From positions 1 through 5,365 of the forward strand of contig DAIEQP010000044.1 of NCBI GenBank assembly GCA_027347805.1: a DNA stretch of 5,365 nucleotides. Reading direction: 5' to 3'. The stretch's first letter is position 1. Each line of letters opens with the position of its first letter. This document shows positions 1-4,175 of the stretch, in pieces. Source of the stretch: Ignavibacteria bacterium (GTDB lineage: Bacteria; Bacteroidota; Ignavibacteria; Ignavibacteriales; Melioribacteraceae). A model generated the notes under the pieces. It did not search any database, was not told the origin of the DNA, and saw only the letters and a program-made list of their open reading frames with translations. The translations under genes and the position numbers were made by a program.

Positions 1-1011
1 TATCTCTTTTTTCTTTTGAAGAAGTTCATTATCACTGATAATATTATTTGCATTTGCTTCCTGAATTTTTCCTCTTTGTTCCATCAGAAACCATAACGGT
101 ACTGATATGCCAAACGAAGCTCCATAGAATCGTTCATTTCCATCAATTGATTGTTTGTAATATGCAAGGCTTAAACTTGGCAGGAATGATGACCAGGCTA
201 AACCCTTTTCAATTCCAGCTATTTCACTGCTTAGTTGTGCAATTTTAATTTCAGGGTTCGATTCATCAATTTGTTTTAATAGAGAATCAATACTTACTTT
301 ATGATCATGAAACACTAAAGTATCAATTAATTCCAGCGGCGTCTGTTCAGCATTCTTGCCAAGGCCAAGAGAATAAAATAATTCTTCATAGGAACTGCTT
401 AATCCATTTTTTGCAGCTATTAAATTTTTCTTCGCCTCAGACTGCTGAACTTTTGCAGTTAACTTTTCGATATTTGTCCCTTCACCAACATTATATCTTA
501 ACTCAGCTTTGGTATAAAAATCCATGGATATTTTAAGATTCTCCTCAGCTGTTTTTAATAACTGCTGCGCTGCGATCGCTTTATAGTAATTCAGCTTTAT
601 CTGCTTGATTAAACTTCTTTCTTTTGCTTTTAATTCAAAGAAAGCAATTTTTTCTTCTTTATTAAACCTGTTCCCTCTTAAGAAATAGTTAGTAGGAAAT
701 TCTAAAGATTGTCTTACCTCAAAAGTTTTTTCCCCGTATTTATCAAAGCCATTATTGTTCGGAATATATTCATAGGTCAACCCAAGTTCTGGTTGAGGTA
801 AAGAAATACCGCTCCAGTATTTTCCTTTTACAGAATTAATCTTTTCTCGGGCGTTTTTAATTTCAAGATTATTATTCAATCCATACTCAACAGCTTCATT
901 AATGCTCAGTTTTCTAAGAGTATTTTGTCCTTGAATAAATGCTGGGACCAAAAAAAAGAATAAGATTATAATTCTCTTTACAGCATTGCAGGACTTTGCA
1001 AAGCTCAACAT
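1..1011 (-). CDS. TolC-family outer membrane efflux protein, CusC/CzcC-like (C-terminus beyond window)
   Basis: The frame is open from an ATG at 1011 to the window edge (337 codons, no stop), so the C-terminus is missing; TolC-family proteins usually have somewhat over 400 residues, so perhaps 80-100 are lost. A GGAG ribosome site (1017-1020) sits 5 bases before the ATG and fixes the start. Residues 1-28 form a signal peptide (basic stretch, IIILFFFLVPAF core, probable cleavage after IQG). The mature part starts with the typical LSINEAVEYGLNNNLEI helix (about 35-51). Long Lys/Glu/Gln-rich helices follow, including a YNVGEGTNIEKL segment. A second OEP repeat has FLPSLSLAYY and GISVPLWF, the strand segments normally seen at this place. 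By family knowledge it forms the trimeric outer-membrane channel of a tripartite pump. A metal (CusC/CzcC) role is inferred from the His/Cys protein just upstream; drug efflux or type I secretion is possible. Confidence 0.9.
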   Translation of the reverse strand, partial: MLSFAKSCNAVKRIIILFFFLVPAFIQGQNTLRKLSINEAVEYGLNNNLEIKNAREKINSVKGKYWSGISLPQPELGLTYEYIPNNNGFDKYGEKTFEVRQSLEFPTNYFLRGNRFNKEEKIAFFELKAKERSLIKQIKLNYYKAIAAQQLLKTAEENLKISMDFYTKAELRYNVGEGTNIEKLTAKVQQSEAKKNLIAAKNGLSSSYEELFYSLGLGKNAEQTPLELIDTLVFHDHKVSIDSLLKQIDESNPEIKIAQLSSEIAGIEKGLAWSSFLPSLSLAYYKQSIDGNERFYGASFGISVPLWFLMEQRGKIQEANANNIISDNELLQKKKEI

Positions 1012-1063
1012 AATTTCTCCGGTATTTAATTGTAATGAGTAATTCCCTGGTTTTACAAAAGGA

Positions 1064-1084
1064 AATTTATTCGATAAATAAATT
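1064..1084. other. AT-only hairpin between the small exported protein and the efflux gene
   Basis: An 8-bp perfect inverted repeat (AATTTATT at 1064-1071, AATAAATT at 1077-1084) surrounds a 5-base loop. The stem has no G or C, and no clean T-tract follows it on the minus strand, so it is a poor terminator. It lies in the 87-base gap between the two genes. It could be an RNA processing or stability element, or chance in AT-rich sequence. I see no convincing promoter in this gap, which favours co-transcription of the two genes. Confidence 0.25.
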
Positions 1085-1098
1085 GGCAGGTAAAAAAG

Positions 1099-1440
1099 TT
1101 AAATAAGAAATGTATTAAGTTGTTTATAAATTTCTGAGTCACTTTCATTTATATTTTTATCGCAGACTCTAGAGAGAACAACTTGCACTTTTATAGTGAT
1201 TAATTCTTCTGGGCATAATGTGTGCAGAGATTTATTTGCAGTCAGTTTATGCGAAACATCATTTGATGTTTTAACATGAGTACTAATGTTTTTTACTATT
1301 TCGCAGTAATCATGAGCGTCATGATTGACACCGTCATAATCAAATAGCCCAACTTCCGAATGGAGGAATGAGAAAATAAAGAATCCGAGAAGAGTATATA
1401 ATAGATTCCTTTTGATTCTATATGTAATTATAGATTTCAT
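1099..1440 (-). CDS. small exported His/Cys-containing protein, function unknown (candidate metal-efflux accessory)
   Basis: This is a 113-residue protein starting at the ATG at 1440. A TTG at 1449 would add three residues but gives no better ribosome site, so the ATG, which begins MKSIITYRIKRNLL, is preferred; no strong Shine-Dalgarno is visible for either. Residues 1-28 look like a signal peptide or anchor (basic ITYRIKR followed by the hydrophobic core LLYTLLGFFIFSFLH). The mature part carries an HDAHDYC cluster at 40-46, further His at 55, 64 and 73, and Cys at 76 and 93. This spacing is compatible with metal binding in the periplasm, but I do not recognise a named family. The gene is 87 bases upstream of the TolC-family gene on the same strand. 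Small His-rich exported proteins often precede metal-efflux genes, so a metal-sensing or metal-binding role is a guess from context. The coding call rests on the signal peptide and the uninterrupted frame. Confidence 0.65.
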   Translation of the reverse strand: MKSIITYRIKRNLLYTLLGFFIFSFLHSEVGLFDYDGVNHDAHDYCEIVKNISTHVKTSNDVSHKLTANKSLHTLCPEELITIKVQVVLSRVCDKNINESDSEIYKQLNTFLI

Positions 1441-1446
1441 GCAAAA

Positions 1447-1454
1447 CAAATTTA
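1447..1454 (-). promoter_or_regulatory. possible TAnnTTTG-type -7 promoter element before the small exported protein
   Basis: On the minus strand this reads TAAATTTG, which fits the TAnnTTTG -7 element known from Bacteroidetes promoters. It ends only six bases before the ATG at 1440, so a transcript from it would be leaderless or nearly so, consistent with the missing ribosome site. No matching TTG/TTTG -33 element is visible at the expected distance upstream, and the sequence is so AT-rich that chance is likely. Confidence 0.2.
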
Positions 1455-1470
1455 TAGTTTTTTTTTGATG

Positions 1471-1501
1471 AAAAAAATTAAATCGAGATGAAACCGATTT
1501 A
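1471..1501 (-). terminator. weak intrinsic-terminator-like hairpin after the flavoprotein gene
   Basis: Read on the minus strand, a perfect 7-bp stem (TAAATCG / CGATTTA, at 1495-1501 and 1479-1485) with a 9-base loop is followed within two bases by a run of seven T (1471-1477). It begins 17 bases after the flavoprotein stop, the right place for a terminator of that gene. The stem has only two G-C pairs, so termination may be partial. It separates the flavoprotein from the efflux-linked genes. Confidence 0.45.
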
Positions 1502-1518
1502 TTGATTTCACAAAAATA

Positions 1519-2154
1519 TTATCTAATAAAATTCGTAGATACCTTCTTAATTCGTTCAGGTTCATTTATCGTATTCAGTGATGCATTTTTCATTTTAAGA
1601 AGCCAGATAAAATTATTTGTAAGTACTTCCAGGGTCTGCATCCCTTCAAGATCCTGGAGCACTTCACCTGGCAATCGGCCATGAGCAATATTCCAGTAAT
1701 TACCTGTCGCTAATATCATTTCTGAATAAGTGAGATAATGATTTAGCGAATCAAAAGTTGAAGAGCCTCCCGATCTTCTAACTGCAGTTACTGCAGCGCC
1801 AACTTTGTGACGAAACAATCCGCCGTTACTGCCCGAGACATAGAAAGCTCTATCTAAAAATGATTTCATCGTTCCAGCAATACCTGAGAAATAAACCGGA
1901 GATCCAATTACAATTCCATCAGCATTTTTCATTGCCTGGATTGAATCATTTACAATGTCTGTTGAAAGTGAACATTTCTCATCTTTTGTTTTAGCACAGG
2001 TTCCGCATGCAATGCATCCGCGAATTGTTTTATCTCCAACATGAATAATTTCAAATTCGATTTCATTTTTAGTAAAATGTTCACCTAATGCTTTCAACAC
2101 ATGCGCAGTATTACCTTCTTTTTTGGGACTCCCATTAATTGCGACAACCTTCAT
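1519..2154 (-). CDS. iron-sulfur flavoprotein-like NADPH-dependent FMN reductase (flavodoxin fold)
   Basis: This 211-residue protein begins VVAINGSPKKEGNT, with the phosphate-binding SPKKEGNT loop at residues 9-16 that holds FMN in the flavodoxin-like reductase family. A compact Cys motif, Cys47-x2-Cys50-x2-Cys53-x7-Cys61, matches the CX2CX2CX4-7C pattern that binds a [4Fe-4S] cluster in archaeal/bacterial iron-sulfur flavoproteins (Isf). The second FMN-contact block, GSPVYFSGIAGTMKSFLDR (84-102), is intact, and the NYWNIAHGRLPGEVLQD stretch is typical of the family's C-terminal part. Length fits the family. It is predicted cytoplasmic (no signal). Its electron-transfer partner and substrate cannot be told from sequence; small-molecule or oxygen/disulfide reduction is typical. 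The gene is 162 bases downstream of the small HTH-like gene on the same strand, so the two may be linked, and is followed by a weak terminator-like hairpin. Confidence 0.92.
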   Translation of the reverse strand: MKVVAINGSPKKEGNTAHVLKALGEHFTKNEIEFEIIHVGDKTIRGCIACGTCAKTKDEKCSLSTDIVNDSIQAMKNADGIVIGSPVYFSGIAGTMKSFLDRAFYVSGSNGGLFRHKVGAAVTAVRRSGGSSTFDSLNHYLTYSEMILATGNYWNIAHGRLPGEVLQDLEGMQTLEVLTNNFIWLLKMKNASLNTINEPERIKKVSTNFIR

Positions 2155-2161
2155 TTTATAA

Positions 2162-2166
2162 TCCTT
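2162..2166 (-). promoter_or_regulatory. ribosome binding site that selects the flavoprotein start
   Basis: AAGGA on the minus strand lies 7 bases before the ATG at 2154. It falls inside the five extra codons that would be added by the ATG at 2169, which itself is preceded only by an A-rich stretch. The 2154 start also puts the protein start directly at the first beta-strand (MKVVAINGSP), as in most relatives. Confidence 0.65.
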
Positions 2167-2226
2167 CATATTTTTTTTATCTAGCCGTTAATATAAACAA
2201 ACTCACTGGAATGAAAGGTTTTAGAG

Positions 2227-2269
2227 TTAGAGTGTCAATCAGAAAATAAAACATTTTGATTGTCTCTAA
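2227..2269. repeat. long imperfect hairpin between the HTH-like and flavoprotein genes
   Basis: The arms pair as TTAGAG (2227-2232) with CTCTAA (2264-2269), then after a small internal loop CAATCA (2236-2241) with TGATTG (2257-2262), then, past one bulged G at 2242, AAAAT with the adjoining bases at 2253-2256. The loop is about five bases. TTAGAG is also directly repeated just before (2221-2226). No T-tract follows on either strand, so it is not a typical intrinsic terminator. It lies upstream of the flavoprotein and a TTGACA sequence (minus strand, 2238-2233) overlaps one arm, so an operator or a 5'-leader RNA structure are both possible. This 162-base gap (2155-2316) otherwise shows nothing I can name. 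Confidence 0.45.
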
Positions 2270-2316
2270 TTGTTCCGGCTTGATACAAATGATTTATTAA
2301 AGAAAAGCAAAAAAAC

Positions 2317-2496
2317 TTACTTTAATTCTGCTTTTATTTTTTTGACAGCATCTTTAGAATAACAACTACACACTCCTTTTTTCATTTCAGGTTTAATGTT
2401 AAGCACTTTTATTGCTTTAGCTACAGCAGGACCAGCAACCCCAAGTTCTTTAGCAATTGCACCAGCTGTAAGTAAATTTGTTTTCTCCGATGTCAT
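2317..2496 (-). CDS. small helix-turn-helix-like protein with a Cys-x-Cys motif (MerR/excisionase-like fold suspected)
   Basis: A 59-residue protein runs from ATG at 2496 to TAA at 2317. A good ribosome site, GGAG at 2502-2505, stands 5 bases before the ATG. The sequence begins with a LLTAGAIAKELGVAGPAVAKAI stretch (residues 8-29), which has the shape of a helix-turn-helix: helix, Gly-containing turn (LGVAGPA), second helix. It continues to NIKPEMKKG and then VCSCYSKDAVKKIKAEL (42-58), a wing-plus-helix layout as in small MerR/excisionase-type DNA-binding domains. Cys43 and Cys45 form a CxC pair where a Tyr/Phe-rich wing is normally seen, so metal or redox sensing is conceivable. I recognise the type as a widespread uncharacterised small protein but know no established function. 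It sits between a palindrome-containing gap and the flavoprotein gene on the same strand, so autoregulation or control of the flavoprotein is an inference. Confidence 0.8.
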   Translation of the reverse strand: MTSEKTNLLTAGAIAKELGVAGPAVAKAIKVLNIKPEMKKGVCSCYSKDAVKKIKAELK

Positions 2497-2509
2497 AACT
2501 TCTCCATTT

Positions 2510-2602
2510 TTTGAGTAGAATTTATAGTAAATGACTATCTGGTTAACTTTTTATAATTACTATAATATTAGCAGTATTATAGTTCTCAATTTGAGTAGGA
2601 TT
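2510..2602 (+). repeat. 13-bp direct repeat pair 80 bases apart, framing the upstream region of the HTH-like gene
   Basis: TTTGAGTAGAATT at 2510-2522 and TTTGAGTAGGATT at 2590-2602 agree at 12 of 13 bases, with an offset of exactly 80. The right copy is also part of an 11-base palindrome CTCAATTTGAG (2585-2595). The left copy lies just ahead of the ribosome site of the small HTH-like gene. Paired repeats on either side of a promoter-like palindrome could be binding sites for a looping or cooperative regulator; a target duplication left by an inserted element is less likely because the sequence between has no terminal inverted repeats. Confidence 0.45.
2559..2583. promoter_or_regulatory. palindromic operator-like site overlapping a -10-like sequence
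   Basis: A perfect 9-bp inverted repeat, ACTATAATA (2559-2567) and TATTATAGT (2575-2583), is separated by seven bases. On the minus strand the right arm holds a consensus TATAAT -10 hexamer (2576-2581), correctly oriented and placed for the gene that starts at 2496. The -35 is weak: only a GTGAAT-like hexamer at 18-base spacing (2600-2605). A half-related pair ATAGT/ACTAT (2524-2528, 2534-2538) lies nearby. Overlap of a dyad with a -10 box suggests repressor control, possibly by the HTH-like product itself. No T-tract follows the stem, so it is unlikely to be the terminator of the phosphoesterase gene. Confidence 0.5.
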
Positions 2603-2618
2603 CACCACATTATAAAAA

Positions 2619-3584
2619 TCATTTCTTAAATCTGAAATTATCTTTTATAATAAAATGATTTCCTTTATCTAAGCCAACAACATCCAAATAGATTGAATCT
2701 TGATTTACAGATAATTTACAGAAGTGAAAAAATCTTGTGACAGGACCATTAAATTTATCATCAAATTTTCTGGTTAGTTTATTTGTATTCAATTTCTGTC
2801 TTGGACCGCCGCCGCCGCCGCTAACGATAAAATATTTTCCGGACCGAACAAATTTTTCGTATGAATGGCAATGCCCGCTAAAAAACAATATTCCTTTTTT
2901 AGTTTTTTCAAAAGGTTCGACATAATATTTTGCAACGTCCAAATTTGGATTTACAATTTTGCTGTTTGTAAAAGGAGGATGATGTCCCGCCACGATAATT
3001 TTTTTTATTCTGTTATCTGTTTCCATTTCATGTAACTTTTCTGCATACCACTTAAGCTGTTCAGCTTTATCGTTTTCATTAAGTTCGTCAAAGTTGCTGT
3101 TAAACATAATAATTCCCAATTCATCATAATCCAGACTATACCATTTTCGTCCCTTAATTTGGGGGAATCTTTTATTCCAATTAATTAATAATGTTTCTTC
3201 ATTTCCAAAATATTCATGATTACCAAAAACTGGAAAAACTGGTATTCCTTTTTCTTTTACAAATTGATAATCTTCATCAAATTCATTCCAAGCAGTATCA
3301 TTCCCGCCGTCACGGGTTAAATCGCCAAGATGAAGAATAAAATCAGGCTCTTCGCGTGCAATTTCCTTAAACAACAATTTAGTCTTCTCTTTATTATGCT
3401 CACTCCAATAATCCCAGTATAAACTTTCCCAAAATCCAATTCTCTGAGTATCACCGATAATTATAAAATTTCTTTTATTTGCAATTACTACAATTTCATC
3501 TTTTTCAGAAAACCCGGGGAATATAACCAGCGAAATAAATGAAAATAGAATTAATGCAGATTTCCAGATTAGTTTATTTACCAT
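2619..3584 (-). CDS. secreted calcineurin-like metallophosphoesterase
   Basis: This 321-residue protein has a signal peptide at about 1-26 (LIWKSALILFSFISLVIF core). The complete dinuclear-metal signature of calcineurin-like phosphoesterases follows in order: GDTQ (Asp45), LGDLTRDGG (Asp88), FGNHEYFG (Asn122, His123), AGHHPPF (His201) and SGHCHSYE (His238, His240). The SYE and following GGGGGPR glycine run (256-262) recall purple-acid-phosphatase-type enzymes. By family knowledge it hydrolyses phosphomonoesters or phosphodiesters with two metal ions in the periplasm or outside the cell; the substrate is unknown. Its start is 6 bases after the stop of the small barrel-like gene, without a clear Shine-Dalgarno, which points to translational coupling. 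It is the last gene of the three-gene unit. The GDPD relative two genes upstream makes it plausible that this enzyme takes a phosphate from a product of that enzyme, but this is inference. Confidence 0.93.
   Translation of the reverse strand: MVNKLIWKSALILFSFISLVIFPGFSEKDEIVVIANKRNFIIIGDTQRIGFWESLYWDYWSEHNKEKTKLLFKEIAREEPDFILHLGDLTRDGGNDTAWNEFDEDYQFVKEKGIPVFPVFGNHEYFGNEETLLINWNKRFPQIKGRKWYSLDYDELGIIMFNSNFDELNENDKAEQLKWYAEKLHEMETDNRIKKIIVAGHHPPFTNSKIVNPNLDVAKYYVEPFEKTKKGILFFSGHCHSYEKFVRSGKYFIVSGGGGGPRQKLNTNKLTRKFDDKFNGPVTRFFHFCKLSVNQDSIYLDVVGLDKGNHFIIKDNFRFKK
2806..2820 (+). repeat. (CCG)5 triplet tract inside the metallophosphoesterase gene
   Basis: Five perfect CCG units stand out in a strongly AT-rich gene. 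On the coding strand they give four GGC glycine codons plus parts of the flanking Ser and Gly codons (residues 255-260), just after the GHCHSYE metal-binding block. Slippage would change the protein by whole Gly residues and keep the frame. Glycine runs at this place are common in related enzymes, so selection on the protein may be the main cause. Confidence 0.75.
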
Positions 3585-3590
3585 AAAATT

Positions 3591-4175
3591 TTACCATGAT
3601 GCGAATGTATATTTACATTTAACTTCAACAGTACCAAGCAATAATTGTGGAGTAGAAAAAGCAAAATATTTAAATTCACATCCTATACCCAGTTTCTCAG
3701 TAAGTTTCATAGAATAACCCAGTCCATACATTTTCACTGAAGTAATTACAGAACTTTCCGATATATCATTAAATGCATTTATTTTGGAGGTAACGAAGGC
3801 AGCACCTAACCCAAGAATAGCTTCCAATTTCCAGATCTTCATATTAAAAATCATCATTAAAGGATATGCATTCAGTGAATTTGATCTATTAGTTACTCCA
3901 AATTCGGTGTTAATTAGTTCTTCTTTTGAATGAGCAAGATGCAAAAATCCAGTTTCAAAGCCGATTCTTAATAATTTTTCCGGTTCCCACATTATTCTGG
4001 ATTCTCCTGTAAAACCAATTATATTCATATCATCATCTTCATATACACCAATCGATGAAATTGAACTTCCTGCAAGCAATTCAACTGTTAAATGGTGCTG
4101 ACTTTCATTCTGAGAATAATTCAGACATGTTACAGCAAAATAAAGCAAGGATAGAAAAACATAGAATTTCTTCAA
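3591..4175 (-). CDS. small secreted protein, probable outer-membrane beta-barrel
   Basis: A 194-residue protein is read from a TTG at 4175 that overlaps the upstream TGA stop as TTGA. A G-rich stretch (GGGGGA, 4185-4190) about nine bases earlier can serve as ribosome site. No in-frame ATG occurs before about residue 50, and the TTG gives a good signal peptide (MKKFYVFLSLLYFAVT, likely cleavage after about residue 21), so it is the best start. The mature part alternates polar and hydrophobic residues in Gly-rich segments (LTVELLAGSSISSIGV, LLRIGFETGFL, LEAILGLGAAFVTS, VKMYGLGYSMKLTEKLGIG) and ends in VKCKYTFASW, an aromatic-ended final strand as in outer-membrane barrels. An eight-strand barrel would suit the length. 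I do not recognise a specific family. It lies between a GDPD and a metallophosphoesterase in a tight unit, so it may support their placement or substrate entry; that is inference. Confidence 0.78.
   Translation of the reverse strand: MKKFYVFLSLLYFAVTCLNYSQNESQHHLTVELLAGSSISSIGVYEDDDMNIIGFTGESRIMWEPEKLLRIGFETGFLHLAHSKEELINTEFGVTNRSNSLNAYPLMMIFNMKIWKLEAILGLGAAFVTSKINAFNDISESSVITSVKMYGLGYSMKLTEKLGIGCEFKYFAFSTPQLLLGTVEVKCKYTFASW

Noticed and set aside
48..248. Plus-strand open frame of 66 codons
   Set aside because: It lies opposite the TolC-family gene, has no recognisable domain and no good ribosome site, and the minus-strand frame has clear family motifs.
1502..1684. Plus-strand open frame of 60 codons
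   Set aside because: It is the complement of the flavoprotein 3' end, with no family resemblance.
2210..2238. Sigma-70-like promoter with TTGACA on the minus strand for the flavoprotein
   Set aside because: The TTGACA is perfect, but the hexamer at 17-base spacing is TTCATT, a poor -10, so I do not list it as a promoter.
2510..2602. Small inserted element (MITE) bounded by target duplications
   Set aside because: The direct repeats are imperfect and the sequence between them has no terminal inverted repeats, so a regulatory reading is preferred.
2737..2925. Plus-strand open frame of 62 codons with a proline run
   Set aside because: The prolines come from reading the CCG tract on the wrong strand; the opposite strand encodes conserved phosphoesterase motifs.
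4123..4133. Lipobox in the 194-residue protein (AVTC at residues 14-17)
   Set aside because: Ala at -3 and Thr at -1 do not fit the usual Leu-x-Gly/Ala/Ser-Cys pattern, and a standard cleavage site a few residues later fits better.
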